The notes under the pieces are model-generated. The model did not search any database, was not told the origin of the DNA, and saw nothing but the letters and a program-made list of their open reading frames with translations. Below, piece after piece: positions 28,452 to 37,067 of a DNA stretch of 64,000 bases. The stretch covers positions 94,345 to 158,344 of the forward strand of contig NZ_QVQH01000010.1 in the NCBI RefSeq assembly GCF_003428645.1, given 5' to 3'. The stretch's first letter is position 1. Each line of letters begins with the position of its first letter. The position numbers were made by a program, and so were the translations under genes. The DNA is from Geodermatophilus marinus. GTDB lineage: Bacteria; Actinomycetota; Actinomycetes; Mycobacteriales; Geodermatophilaceae.

Positions 28452-29993
28452 CTATTCCCCGAGCAGGCCGTGCTCGACGGCGAAGAGCGCCGCGGCGGGC
28501 CGCGTGGTGACGCCGGCCTTGCGGTAGATGTGCTCGACGTGGTGGCCGACCGTCTTGGCCGAGATCCACAGCCGGCCGGCCACCTCGCGGTTGGACAGCC
28601 CCCGGGCGACGAGCCGGAGCACCTCGACCTCGCGGTCGGAGAGCCCGGCCGGCCGCCGGGTGGGCCGCGGGCTGCGGTGCCGGTCGTCGGCTCCGGCCAG
28701 CACCGCGTCGGCCGCGGACCCGTCCAGCCGGCCACCGGTCACCTCGGCCCGGAGGAGGTCCCGCGCCCGTGCGCGGTCGTGCGCCGGTCGGTGCGGGCGG
28801 TCCTCGAGCAGCGCCGTCCACACGTCGGCGGCCGCCAGCAGCCGCGCCCCCCGGGGCAGCTGCGCACCCCGGCTGCCGCGGTGGTACCCCGACCCGTCGA
28901 GGCGCTCGTGGTGCGCGCCGGCCAGCGCGGCGACGGGACGCAGCCCGCGGCACCGGCCCAGGACCCGCTCGGACAGGTACGGGTGCAGCCGCACCCGCTC
29001 GGTCGCCTCGACGCCGAGCGGGCCGGGCTGCTGCCACACGCCGGCCGGCACGCCGACCGTGCCCAGGTCCGCGACCAGCGCGGCCCGGTGCAGCACGGCG
29101 AGCTCGGCCCCGGGCAGCCCGCAGGCGCGGCCGGCCGCGCGGGCAGCGCCGGCCAGGCGCGCCGAGCGGCCGCGGCGCCACGGCGAGCGCATGTCCGCGA
29201 AGTCGCCGACCGCCGCCAGCGCCCCGTCCAGGGCCTCCGGGCCGAGCCGGTGCACCGGCCCCGGCTCGGCCGCCAGCACGTCCTCCCACGGCTCGCCGCC
29301 CGGGTCGGGCACGCCGACCCGCCGGACGGCGTCGACCACCGCGGGGTCGTAGGCGCGGCCGCGCCGCCGCCGCAGGACGTCCACCGCCGCGTCCGGGCCC
29401 GCGCGCCGCCGCCAGAGCACCGCGTCCCGCGCCACGACGACCACGCGGACCGCGACCGGCACCGCCTCCCCGGCCAGGCCGTCCGGCAGCCCGTGCCCGT
29501 CCCAGCGCTCGTAGGCGTGCGCCAGGGCGTCGACGACGCCGGGGGCCAGGCCGAGCCGGGCGGCCAGCCGGGCTCCCACCTCGCAGTGCGACACCTCCGA
29601 CCGCGCCGATCGCAGCACCTCCCCGACCAGCCGCGCCCGGCGCGGCAGGGCAGCGCCGCGGCCGGTCTCGCGGACGACGGTCCGGAGCACCTCGCCGGGG
29701 GAGCCCATGTAGGCCGGGGCCACCTCGGCGACGAAGCGCAGGTCGTCCCCGCCCGCGAGGCGCGCGGTCGCGGCGGCGTCGGCCGTGCAGCCGAGGAAGC
29801 GGAGCAGGGCGACGTAGTGGACGTCGGAGGCGGTGGCCGGGTCGAGCCCGAGGTCGGCGGCCACCGCCGTCGCCAGGCGGCAGGTCTGCAGCGCGTGCTC
29901 CATCGGCTGACCCGTGGCGAGGTCGGTGGCCAGCGAGATCGCCGCGATCAGCTCCGTCGTCCGCAGACCGCCGTTCGCCGGGGACGAGACCAC
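28452..29993 (-). CDS. HD-GYP-like protein with LuxR-type DNA-binding domain
   Basis: 513 residues from GTG 29993. There are two HD-GYP-like halves. The first (about 90-165) has H-A-Y-E-R-W-D-G-H-G-L-P where HHE..GYP is expected. The second (about 280-390) keeps A-H-H-E-R-L-D-G-S-G-Y-H. Several metal ligands are altered, including HD replaced by A-D. The C-terminal LuxR helix-turn-helix L-S-D-R-E-V-E-V-L-R-L-V-A-R-G-L-S-N-R-E-V-A starts near 440. HD-GYP enzymes degrade cyclic di-GMP; with degenerate ligands this may be a sensor that controls transcription. The start is uncertain because no strong binding site is seen. Confidence 0.82.
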   Translation of the reverse strand: MVSSPANGGLRTTELIAAISLATDLATGQPMEHALQTCRLATAVAADLGLDPATASDVHYVALLRFLGCTADAAATARLAGGDDLRFVAEVAPAYMGSPGEVLRTVVRETGRGAALPRRARLVGEVLRSARSEVSHCEVGARLAARLGLAPGVVDALAHAYERWDGHGLPDGLAGEAVPVAVRVVVVARDAVLWRRRAGPDAAVDVLRRRRGRAYDPAVVDAVRRVGVPDPGGEPWEDVLAAEPGPVHRLGPEALDGALAAVGDFADMRSPWRRGRSARLAGAARAAGRACGLPGAELAVLHRAALVADLGTVGVPAGVWQQPGPLGVEATERVRLHPYLSERVLGRCRGLRPVAALAGAHHERLDGSGYHRGSRGAQLPRGARLLAAADVWTALLEDRPHRPAHDRARARDLLRAEVTGGRLDGSAADAVLAGADDRHRSPRPTRRPAGLSDREVEVLRLVARGLSNREVAGRLWISAKTVGHHVEHIYRKAGVTTRPAAALFAVEHGLLGE

Positions 29994-30137
29994 CGCACCA
30001 GTGTCGCGCCGGCGTCGACGCCGGCGCGACGGCCCGGGGACCTCCGGCCCTGGACGGCGGCCACCGGGACCGCCACGGTCGGAAGCCGCCACCGGCCGGC
30101 CGGTGGGGCGGGCCGGGGCTCTCCCCGAGGAGGAGCC

Positions 30138-30632
30138 ATGGCCCGCATGACCATGGACTGCCGCAGCATGCCCAGCGACGACAACTGCACCGTGCTGATC
30201 GCCGGTGAGGAGGACGAGGTCCTCGAGCTCGCCGCGCAGCACGCGGTCAGCGCGCACGGCCACGCCGACGGCCCGGAGCTCCGGGACGGGCTGCGCCGGG
30301 CCATGCGCCCCGAGCACGAACTCGAGCTGGAGCAGGGCGCCTTCCTCCAGCTCGTCGAGTTCCACGCCGCGGACCTCGACGGGTTCCGCAGCGCCGCCGA
30401 GCAGTGGCGGGAGCGGATCGGCCGAGAGGCCACGGCCCGCTGGGCGGTGGTGGGCGCCGACCGGGACCGGTCGGGCACCTACGTCGAGGTGGTGGCCTTC
30501 CCCGACCACGCCTCGGCGATGCGCAACTCCGAGCACCCGGTGACCGCCGACTTCGCCAAGCGCCTGCAGGAGGTCGTCCAGGGGGAGGCGTCCTTCCGCG
30601 ACCTCGACGTCGTCGAGGTCCTGCGCATGTGA
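30138..30632 (+). CDS. DUF1059 domain protein
   Basis: 164 residues from ATG 30138, preceded by GAGGAGGAG. The N-terminal 55 residues match DUF1059 (M-D-C-R-S-M-P-S-D-D-N-C-T-V, then E-E-D-E-V-L-E-L-A-A-Q-H-A-V-S-A-H-G). The two conserved cysteines are present. The C-terminal 90 residues resemble a stress-response barrel-like or antibiotic-monooxygenase-like fold (L-V-E-F-H-A...Y-V-E-V-V-A-F-P-D-H-A-S-A-M). Function is unknown. It is divergent from the HD-GYP gene across a 144-base promoter region. Confidence 0.75.
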   Translation: MARMTMDCRSMPSDDNCTVLIAGEEDEVLELAAQHAVSAHGHADGPELRDGLRRAMRPEHELELEQGAFLQLVEFHAADLDGFRSAAEQWRERIGREATARWAVVGADRDRSGTYVEVVAFPDHASAMRNSEHPVTADFAKRLQEVVQGEASFRDLDVVEVLRM

Positions 30633-30693
30633 GCAGGCCGGGGACGCCGTCCTGCCCGCCTCCTCTGCCGGCGCCAGTGGGAGAGTGGAGGGC

Positions 30694-31230
30694 GTGACCG
30701 AACAGACCCAGCCTGCACGGCGTGCCGTCCTGCACACCAACCAGGGCGACATCACCGTCGACCTGTTCCCCGACCACGCGCCCAAGACCGTGGCCAACTT
30801 CGCCGACCTGGCCGAGGGCCGCCGCGAGTGGACCCACCCGCAGACCCGCGCGACGACCACCGACCGCCTCTACGACGGCACGGTGTTCCACCGGATCATC
30901 GACGGGTTCATGATCCAGGGCGGCGACCCGCTCGGGCAGGGCATCGGCGGCCCGGGGTACCAGTTCGGCGACGAGATCCACCCCGAGCTGGCCTTCACCA
31001 AGCCCTACCTGCTGGCGATGGCCAACGCCGGGCCCGGCACCAACGGCTCCCAGTTCTTCATCACCGTCGCCCCGACGACCTGGCTGACCGGCAAGCACAC
31101 CATCTTCGGCGAGGTCGCCGACCAGGCCAGCCGCGAGGTCGTCGACCGCATCTCCAAGGTCCCGACCGCCCGGGGTGACCGGCCGGTGGAGGACGTCGTC
31201 CTGGAGTCGGTCGAGGTGCAGCGCAGCTGA
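30694..31230 (+). CDS. ppiA: Peptidyl-prolyl cis-trans isomerase (cyclophilin)
   Basis: 178 residues from GTG 30694, with GGAG upstream. Catalyses proline isomerisation during protein folding and has no signal peptide, so it is cytosolic. Cyclophilin landmarks are F-P-D-H-A-P-K-T-V-A-N-F, V-F-H-R-I-I-D-G-F-M-I-Q-G-G-D-P, L-A-M-A-N-A-G-P-G-T-N-G-S-Q-F-F-I-T and W-L-T-G-K-H-T-I-F-G-E-V. The catalytic Arg in F-H-R-I is kept. The rhomboid gene overlaps its stop codon, and this ppi-rhomboid pairing recurs near the origin in many actinobacteria. Confidence 0.93.
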   Translation: MTEQTQPARRAVLHTNQGDITVDLFPDHAPKTVANFADLAEGRREWTHPQTRATTTDRLYDGTVFHRIIDGFMIQGGDPLGQGIGGPGYQFGDEIHPELAFTKPYLLAMANAGPGTNGSQFFITVAPTTWLTGKHTIFGEVADQASREVVDRISKVPTARGDRPVEDVVLESVEVQRS

Positions 31231-32138
31231 CCACCGGCCCGGACGACGGGGGCGCCGGCCCCGGCCAGCCGCAGCCGGCGCCCCCGACACCCACCTGCTA
31301 CCGGCACGCGGACCGGCCCACCCGGATCTCCTGCACCCGGTGCGGGCGGCCCATCTGCCCGGAGTGCATGACCCCGGCCTCGGTCGGGTTCCAGTGCCCG
31401 GAGTGCGTGCGCGAGGGGCAGGCCTCGGTCCGCCGCCCGCGCCCGACCCCGCCGCTGCGCCGCGCCGGACGGCGGTTCGGCGTGGTGACCGTCTCGCTCA
31501 TCGCGGTCAACGTCGCCGTCTTCGTGGTGACCGCGGTCTCGGCCGGGCTGGCCGGGGCCAGCCCGCTGGACAACCAGCTCTCCCCGCTGTTCGCCCGCTT
31601 CTCCCAGGTCCCGGTGCTCGTCGCGCTCGGGGAGGACTGGCGGGTGCTCACCGCGGCGTTCCTGCACATCGGGCCGGTGCACCTCGCGCTGAACATGCTG
31701 GCCCTGCTGCTGTTCGGCTCCGAGCTCGAACGCCAGCTCGGGCGGTGGCGCTACCTGGCCGTCTACGTGGTCTCGCTGCTCGGCGGCGCGGCCGCCCTGC
31801 AGCTGTTCGGCGAGCCCGGCCGGCCGGTCGCCGGGGCCTCGGCCGCCATCTACGGCCTGCTCGGCGGCCTCGGCGTCCTCATGCTGGTCCGCCGCGAGGA
31901 CCTCCGGGCGCTGCTCACCCTGCTGGCCATCAACGTGGTCATCAGCTTCCTGCCCGGTGTCTCGCTGCTCGGCCACCTCGGCGGCCTGGCCGCCGGCATC
32001 GCGGCCACCGGCGTGCTGGTGCTGTCCCGCCGCCGGCAGCGGCTGCAGGTCGTGCTGGTGCTGCTGCTCGCCGGCGTGCTGCTCGCGACGGCCCTGACCG
32101 TGCCGACCCTCGCCGTGCTCGGGCACGCCTCCGGGTAG
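31227..32138 (+). CDS. Rhomboid intramembrane protease with N-terminal zinc finger
   Basis: 303 residues if translation begins at CTG 31227; the first ATG in frame (31368) would cut the protein in the middle of its zinc finger. The frame from CTG gives a Pro-rich leader and then C-Y-R-H...C-T-R-C-G-R-P-I-C-P-E-C...C-P-E-C, a B-box-like metal site. GAGGTG lies eight bases before the CTG, which overlaps the ppiA stop as CTGA. Six or seven transmembrane helices follow. The serine motif is G-A-S-A-A-I-Y-G, the His lies in L-L-G-H-L-G-G-L, and H-x-x-x-N is H-L-A-L-N. Cleaves membrane proteins within the bilayer. Confidence 0.85.
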   Translation: MTTGPDDGGAGPGQPQPAPPTPTCYRHADRPTRISCTRCGRPICPECMTPASVGFQCPECVREGQASVRRPRPTPPLRRAGRRFGVVTVSLIAVNVAVFVVTAVSAGLAGASPLDNQLSPLFARFSQVPVLVALGEDWRVLTAAFLHIGPVHLALNMLALLLFGSELERQLGRWRYLAVYVVSLLGGAAALQLFGEPGRPVAGASAAIYGLLGGLGVLMLVRREDLRALLTLLAINVVISFLPGVSLLGHLGGLAAGIAATGVLVLSRRRQRLQVVLVLLLAGVLLATALTVPTLAVLGHASG

Positions 32139-32173
32139 CGGCGACGCTCACCGGTGGAGCCCACCGGTGGAGC

Positions 32174-32569
32174 TCACCGGTAGAGGTCGTGCAGCGCGCG
32201 GGCGACGTCGGCCGGGTCGGCACCCAGGTCGCGCCGCCCCAGCAGCACCAGCCGGCCGTCGTGCCCCGGCCGCGCGGTGTCCAGCTCGAGCAGCCGCGAC
32301 CGCACCCCCCACCGCCGGGTCTCCCGCACCCGCACGTCCGGGCGCCCGAGCCGCTCGGTGCCGCCCAGGGTGCGGACGGCGACCCCCGCCGGGCCCGCCG
32401 ACAGCCGGGGCCGCAGCAGCAGGTCCCGGGTCCCCAGCGCCGCCAGGAGCAGGGCCGCGGCGCCGACGAGCACCCGGCCCGCCGGGTCCAGCAGCAGCGC
32501 GGCCCCGCCCAGCAGCAGCCCGCCGACCCACAGCAGCACGCCCTGCGCACGCGGTGCCGACCACTCCAC
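32174..32569 (-). CDS. PH-domain membrane protein
   Basis: 131 residues from GTG 32569. Two adjacent hydrophobic helices (Q-G-V-L-L-W-V-G-G-L-L-L-G-G-A-A-L-L-L, then V-L-V-G-A-A-A-L-L-L-A-A-L-G) precede a bacterial PH-like domain with V-R-E-T-R-R-W-G-V-R-S-R-L-L-E-L-D and L-V-L-L-G-R-R-D-L. The upstream extension to 32821 is out of character and is not used. PH-domain proteins of this type sit between the rhomboid gene and crgA in many actinobacteria. The role is unknown, probably in the cell envelope. Confidence 0.78.
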   Translation of the reverse strand: MEWSAPRAQGVLLWVGGLLLGGAALLLDPAGRVLVGAAALLLAALGTRDLLLRPRLSAGPAGVAVRTLGGTERLGRPDVRVRETRRWGVRSRLLELDTARPGHDGRLVLLGRRDLGADPADVARALHDLYR

Positions 32570-32645
32570 GTCCCCAGCCTGCCAGCACCCCGGCCCCGGA
32601 CCCGTCCGTCCCCAGCCCTCCCGTGCGCTCCCCCGCGGCCACGGC

Positions 32646-32999
32646 CCGTCCACAGCCGGGGACGGGCGGGTCGCGGTGCCCGCGGCGGTCGCATCATCCG
32701 TGGTCAGGCCGCGTGTCAGGGCCCACCGCACGGGGTAGTCACATCGCGCGGTGACCGTCGACCCCGCCGGCGCCTTGTCGACTCGTCCACAGCTGTGTGC
32801 ACACCTGGGGACAAGTTCCACGTCTGTAGTTACCCGCGTGCCCTTCGCGTCACATCCGCCTCAGCAGGCGTGAAACCCCAGGTCAGCGCGATCTCGTCGA
32901 ACAGGCGTTCTCCACACGCGGTGGACAACTCTGGGGGTATCGCGCCACGTCGACCTGTGGACGACGAGCGGCCCTGTGCACAGCGTTCCCTGTGCACAA
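32646..32999. other. Cluster of DnaA-box-like sequences
   Basis: The 526-base gap between the PH-domain gene and crgA holds about nine 9-mers resembling the GC-rich DnaA box TTGTCCACA. They are CCGTCCACA (32646), TCGTCCACA (32783), GTGTGCACA (32795), TTGTCCCCA (32806-32814 minus), TTCTCCACA (32908), TTGTCCACC (32920-32928 minus), TCGTCCACA (32956-32964 minus), CTGTGCACA (32975-32983 minus) and TTGTGCACA (32991-32999 minus). Six have one mismatch and three have two. No AT-rich unwinding element is evident, so a titration or regulatory role is more likely than an origin. Confidence 0.5.
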
Positions 33000-33041
33000 C
33001 ACGGGCCGTGGCCGAGCCTTCACACCTCCCCCGGACGCAGG

Positions 33042-33075
33042 CCGGCCCCCGTCCCGGGTGCGGGACGGGGGCCGG
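33042..33075 (-). terminator. crgA terminator
   Basis: A perfect 15-bp stem CCGGCCCCCGTCCCG (33042-33056) / CGGGACGGGGGCCGG (33061-33075) with loop GGTG lies 20 bases beyond the crgA stop. Confidence 0.75.
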
Positions 33076-33095
33076 GGGCGGGCGCCGGGGTCGGG

Positions 33096-33365
33096 TCAGC
33101 GCCAGCGCATCGACATCACCAGGCCGGCGACCATCAGGCCGAACCCGATGGCGAAGTTCCAGGCCTGCAGGGACACCATCACCGGGATCTGGTCCCCGGC
33201 GACGTAGTACACGACGATCCACAGCAGGCCGAGCACCATGAGCGCCACCATCACCGGCGCGTACCAGCGCGGGCTGGGCTGCAGCGCCCGGACGTTCCCC
33301 CGTGGCTGCAGGGTGCCCTGCGGGGGCGTGTAGACCGACTTCTTGCGCACCTTCGACTTCGGCAC
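33096..33365 (-). CDS. crgA: Cell division protein CrgA
   Basis: 89 residues. Basic N-terminus M-P-K-S-K-V-R-K-K followed by two transmembrane helices (about 35-55 and 65-85) and a short C-terminal W-R. This is the classical CrgA layout. CrgA is an actinobacterial septum and pole protein that interacts with FtsZ, FtsQ, FtsI and PBPs and coordinates divisome assembly. Position next to the DUF881 gene, the amidotransferase gene and pknB is the conserved neighbourhood. Confidence 0.92.
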   Translation of the reverse strand: MPKSKVRKKSVYTPPQGTLQPRGNVRALQPSPRWYAPVMVALMVLGLLWIVVYYVAGDQIPVMVSLQAWNFAIGFGLMVAGLVMSMRWR

Positions 33366-33431
33366 GTGGAACTCCCTCCGGGGCCGGGTCGTCGCGACCG
33401 GCCGTCACCGATCCCAGCCTAAGCTGATCGC

Positions 33432-34199
33432 GTGGCCGCAGTCCGCAGCCTGACCGCGGGGGGCAGGCGCCGCCCCTCGGCGTGGGCGGTCCTCGTGCCG
33501 GTCGTGGCCCTCGCCGCCGGCCTGCTGTTCGCCACCTCCCGGCAGGCCGCCGACGGCGTCGACCTGCGCGGCGGCGACGTCACCGAGCTCTCGACCCTCG
33601 TCCAGCAGCGCCGGGAGGACCTCGCCGGCCAGCGGGAGGAGCTGACCGCGCTCCAGCGGCAGGTCCAGGCCGTCACCGACCGGATCGCCGCCCACGACGG
33701 CGACGTCGCCGCCGCGCAGGAGCGCGCTCAGGGCGGGGCGCTCTCGGCCGGGCTGGTCGCGCTGACCGGGCCGGGGGTGGAGATCACCCTCGACGACGCC
33801 CCCCGCCGGCCGGACGGGTCGCTGCCGGTGGGGGCGCGGCCCGACGACGTGGTCATCCACCAGTCCGACGTGCAGGCCGTCGTCAACGCCGTGTGGGCGG
33901 CCGGCGCGGACGCCGTTGCGATCATGGACCAGCGGCTGATCGCGACCAGCGCGGTGCGCTGCGTGGGCAACGTGCTGCTGCTCCAGGGCCGCACCTACTC
34001 CCCGCCCTTCGTCGTCAGCGCGATCGGGGACGCCGAGGCGATCCGCGCGCAGCTGGCCGCCTCCCCGCAGGTGGGGCTGTTCCGGCAGGCCGTGGCGGAC
34101 TTCGGGCTGGGCTTCGACGTCCGCGACCGCGGGCAGCTGACCGTGCCCGCCTACGATGGCTCGCTGGACATGGAGCACGCGAGCGCCGTCGACCGCTGA
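33432..34199 (+). CDS. DUF881 membrane-anchored protein
   Basis: 255 residues from GTG 33432. A single N-terminal transmembrane helix (about 18-35) is followed by a coiled-coil segment (L-V-Q-Q-R-R-E-D-L-A-G-Q-R-E-E-L-T-A-L-Q) and the DUF881 domain with G-P-G-V-E-I-T-L-D-D-A and Q-S-D-V-Q-A-V-V-N-A-V-W-A-A-G-A-D-A-V-A-I. Extracytoplasmic by topology. DUF881 proteins flank crgA and division genes in Gram-positive bacteria; no biochemical role is settled. It is divergent from crgA across 66 bases. Confidence 0.85.
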   Translation: MAAVRSLTAGGRRRPSAWAVLVPVVALAAGLLFATSRQAADGVDLRGGDVTELSTLVQQRREDLAGQREELTALQRQVQAVTDRIAAHDGDVAAAQERAQGGALSAGLVALTGPGVEITLDDAPRRPDGSLPVGARPDDVVIHQSDVQAVVNAVWAAGADAVAIMDQRLIATSAVRCVGNVLLLQGRTYSPPFVVSAIGDAEAIRAQLAASPQVGLFRQAVADFGLGFDVRDRGQLTVPAYDGSLDMEHASAVDR

Positions 34200-34256
34200 G
34201 CCGGGCCGGGCGGGCCGGGTGCCCCGACCGCCGTCCCCCGGGAGAGCCGAGCCGCC

Positions 34257-34910
34257 GTGACCCGCCCCGTCCTCGTCGTCGACAACTTCGACAGCTTCGT
34301 CTACAACCTCGTGCAGTACCTCGGGCAGCTGGGCGTGCGCTGCGTGGTGCGGCGCAACGACGCGGTCACCGTGGAGGAGCTGCCCGACCTGGACGTCGCC
34401 GGCGTGCTCCTCTCCCCGGGGCCGGGCACCCCCTCCGGTGCCGGCGTGACCGTCCCGATGGTCCGGGCCGCGGCCGAGGCCGGGACGCCGGTCCTGGGCG
34501 TATGCCTCGGCCACCAAGCGATCGGGGAGGCCTTCGGCGCCCGGGTGGTCCGGGCCCCGGAGCTGCTGCACGGCAAGACCAGCCAGGTGGTGCACGAGGG
34601 CGCCGGCGTCCTGGCGGGGCTGCCGTCGCCGTTCACCGCGACCCGATACCACTCGCTGGCCCTCGACCGGTCCACCGTCCCCGACGAGCTCGAGGTGACC
34701 GGGAGCACGCCGTCGGGGATCGTGATGGCGCTGCGCCACCGCGAGCTGCCCGTCGAGGGCGTGCAGTTCCACCCGGAGTCGGTGCTCACCGAGGGCGGGC
34801 ACCGGATGCTGGCCACCTGGCTGGCCGCCTGCGGCCTGGCGCCGGACCCGGCGGCCCTGGAGGCCGCCAGCGCCGCCGCCCGGCGGCTCACCACGGTCGC
34901 CACCGCCTGA
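34257..34910 (+). CDS. pabA: Class I glutamine amidotransferase, anthranilate/aminodeoxychorismate synthase component II
   Basis: 217 residues from GTG 34257. Supplies ammonia from glutamine to chorismate in folate (PabA) or tryptophan (TrpG) synthesis. The catalytic Cys is in V-L-G-V-C-L-G-H-Q near residue 84, with the His-Glu pair in V-Q-F-H-P-E-S near residue 172. The N-terminus V-D-N-F-D-S-F-V-Y-N-L and the S-P-G-P-G-T-P motif are typical. The gene at this place in the crgA-pknB cluster is usually called trpG or pabA; sequence alone does not separate the two uses. Confidence 0.9.
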   Translation: MTRPVLVVDNFDSFVYNLVQYLGQLGVRCVVRRNDAVTVEELPDLDVAGVLLSPGPGTPSGAGVTVPMVRAAAEAGTPVLGVCLGHQAIGEAFGARVVRAPELLHGKTSQVVHEGAGVLAGLPSPFTATRYHSLALDRSTVPDELEVTGSTPSGIVMALRHRELPVEGVQFHPESVLTEGGHRMLATWLAACGLAPDPAALEAASAAARRLTTVATA

Positions 34911-34954
34911 GCGCCCGGCCGCGCCCCCAGGGGCCTCCCGGGCGTCGTCCGGGA

Positions 34955-36904
34955 TCAGCCGCCCCCGGTGTCGGTCTCCCCGCCGCCGTCCTCCCCGCCG
35001 CCGGCGGGGGGCTCCGTCGGCGGGGCCTCCTGCACGACCAGCAGGGTGATCTCGCCGTCGGGCTCCACGGTCTGGCCGGGCCGCGGGTCGCTGCCGGCCA
35101 CCGTGCCCGGCGCCTGCCCGCCGCCGGACTCGGTCGGCTGCACGGAGATCGTCCCGGTGAAGCCGGCCGCCGCCAGCGCCTGCCGGGCGGCCGCCTCGCT
35201 CTGCCCGACGATGCCGGCCGGCACGGTGATCTCGGTGACCCCGCCGGAGACCTGCAGCGTGACGGTCTGGTCGGCCGTCGCCTGGGTGCCGGCCGCCGGG
35301 TCGGTGGCCACCACGGTGCCCGCGGGCCGGTCGGACTCGACCTCCTCGGTCGCGACGTCGGTGAACCCGGCGCCGCGCAGCTCCTGGGTCGCGGCCGCCT
35401 GGTCCTGGCCGGTCACGTCCGGCACCGCGACGTCCCCGTCGGAGACCTGCAGGTTCACCCGGGTGTCCGGGGCGACGGCGCTGCCCTGCTCGGGGTCGAC
35501 CGCGATCACGGTGCCCTCGGGCTCGGCGGAGTCGACGGTCTCGGTGTCCACGCTGGTGAAGCCGGCGTTCTCCAGGGCGGTCCGGGCGTCGTCGACGTCC
35601 AGGTTGACCACCGGGGGCACGGTCAGGGTGTCGACGCCGCCGCCGACGACGAGGGTGACCTCGCTGTCGGGGTCGACCTGCGCGCCCCCGGCCGGGTCGG
35701 AGCTGAGCACCCGGCCCTCCTGCTCGGCCGTGCTCGGCTGCGCGGTGACCGCGCCGACGGTCAGCCCGGCGTCGCTGATCGCCGAGCGGGCGTCGGCCTC
35801 GGTGTCGCCGACGACGTCGGGCACGGCGACCTGGGTGACCGGCGGGGGCGTGTCGTCGGCGTTCCCCAGGACCAGCGCCAGGGCGATGATCCCGCCCAGC
35901 AGGACGACGGCGGCGGCGATCAGCGCGACCGTGCGGGTGCGCCGGCGCCGGGACGCGGCCTCGTCGTCCTCGTCCCACGGGCCGTCCCCGTCGTAGCCGC
36001 CGGGGGTGGCGCCGAGGATGGTGGTCTTCTCGGCGTCGTTCATGACCGGCGTGGCCTCGACGCGCTGGCCGGCCAGCGCGCGCAGCAGGTCGCTGCGCAT
36101 GTCGGCGGCCGACTGGTACCGGTTGGCCGGGTTCTTGCTCATGGCCTTGAGCAGGATCGCGTCCAGCTCCGGCGGGATGTCGGGGTTGATGGACGACGGC
36201 AGCCGCGGGTCCTCGCGGACGTGCTGGTAGGCCACCGCGACCGGCGAGTCCCCGGTGAACGGCGGCGCCCCGGTGACCAGCTCGTAGAGCAGGCAGCCCA
36301 CCGAGTAGACGTCGGAGCGGGCGTCGACGCCCTCGCCGCGGGCCTGCTCGGGGGAGAGGTACTGGGCGGTGCCGATCACCGCGGCCGTGGAGGTCATGGT
36401 GGCCGCCGAGTCGGAGACGGCGCGGGCGATGCCGAAGTCCATGACCTTGACCGCGCCCTGGGGCGTGATCATCACGTTCCCCGGCTTGACGTCCCGGTGC
36501 ACGATGCCGTTGCGGTGGCTGAAGTCGAGGGCGCCGCAGATGTCGGCGGCGAAGTGCATGGCCCGCTCGGGGGAGAGCACCCCCTCGCCGCGCAGCACGT
36601 CGCGGAGGGTCTGGCCCTCCACGTACTCCATGACGATGTAGGGCGTTGCGCCCTTGGTGTCGCGGTCCTCGCCGGTGTCGTAGACGGCCACGATCGCGGG
36701 GTGGTTCAGCGAGGCCGCGGCCTGCGCCTCGCGGCGGAAGCGCACCTGGAACGACGGGTCGCGGGCGAGGTCCTGGCGGAGCACCTTGACGGCGACCTCG
36801 CGGCCGAGCCGCAGGTCGCGGCCGCGGTGCACCTCCGCCATCCCCCCGCGGCCGAGCACCCCTCCGATCTCGTAACGCTCGCCCAGCACCTGCGGCGTGG
36901 TCAT
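34955..36904 (-). CDS. pknB: Serine/threonine protein kinase PknB with four PASTA domains
   Basis: 649 residues from ATG 36904, with GAGAGGA upstream. The kinase domain (about 9-275) has G-R-G-G-M-A-E-V, V-A-V-K-V-L, H-R-D-V-K-P-G-N and D-F-G-I-A. The activation loop T-M-T-S-T-A-A-V-I-G-T-A-Q-Y carries the usual phospho-acceptors. The juxtamembrane stretch contains an FHA-binding-type T-T-I-L. One transmembrane helix lies near 318-340. Four PASTA repeats (about 347-625) face the wall and sense muropeptides or lipid II. The C-terminal tail is Gly/Glu-rich. Last gene of the leftward fhaA-to-pknB operon; controls growth and division. Confidence 0.94.
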   Translation of the reverse strand: MTTPQVLGERYEIGGVLGRGGMAEVHRGRDLRLGREVAVKVLRQDLARDPSFQVRFRREAQAAASLNHPAIVAVYDTGEDRDTKGATPYIVMEYVEGQTLRDVLRGEGVLSPERAMHFAADICGALDFSHRNGIVHRDVKPGNVMITPQGAVKVMDFGIARAVSDSAATMTSTAAVIGTAQYLSPEQARGEGVDARSDVYSVGCLLYELVTGAPPFTGDSPVAVAYQHVREDPRLPSSINPDIPPELDAILLKAMSKNPANRYQSAADMRSDLLRALAGQRVEATPVMNDAEKTTILGATPGGYDGDGPWDEDDEAASRRRRTRTVALIAAAVVLLGGIIALALVLGNADDTPPPVTQVAVPDVVGDTEADARSAISDAGLTVGAVTAQPSTAEQEGRVLSSDPAGGAQVDPDSEVTLVVGGGVDTLTVPPVVNLDVDDARTALENAGFTSVDTETVDSAEPEGTVIAVDPEQGSAVAPDTRVNLQVSDGDVAVPDVTGQDQAAATQELRGAGFTDVATEEVESDRPAGTVVATDPAAGTQATADQTVTLQVSGGVTEITVPAGIVGQSEAAARQALAAAGFTGTISVQPTESGGGQAPGTVAGSDPRPGQTVEPDGEITLLVVQEAPPTEPPAGGGEDGGGETDTGGG

Positions 36905-37067
36905 CGGGGGTCCTCTCGGGCGGTGCGGTCCTGCGTGCGGGGGGCCTGGGAGCCGGGATCCCGGCGACGGTGCTCCCGCCGGCGCGGGGGACGGCCGCCC
37001 GACGGGTGACCGGCGGGCAGCGTAACCGCTGGGACGGCGCCGTCCCGGGCGGCGCGGGGCAGCCGGC

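Noticed and set aside
27386..28735. Minus-strand frame ending E-T-R-G-I-E-P-L-T-P-A-L-Q
   Set aside because: That tail is antisense tRNA-Ala sequence from attR, a well-known spurious annotation. The frame overlaps the hydrolase gene in another phase.
32646..32999. A second chromosomal origin at the DnaA-box cluster
   Set aside because: No AT-rich unwinding element, and dnaN at the left edge implies the normal oriC just outside the window. Kept only as a box cluster.
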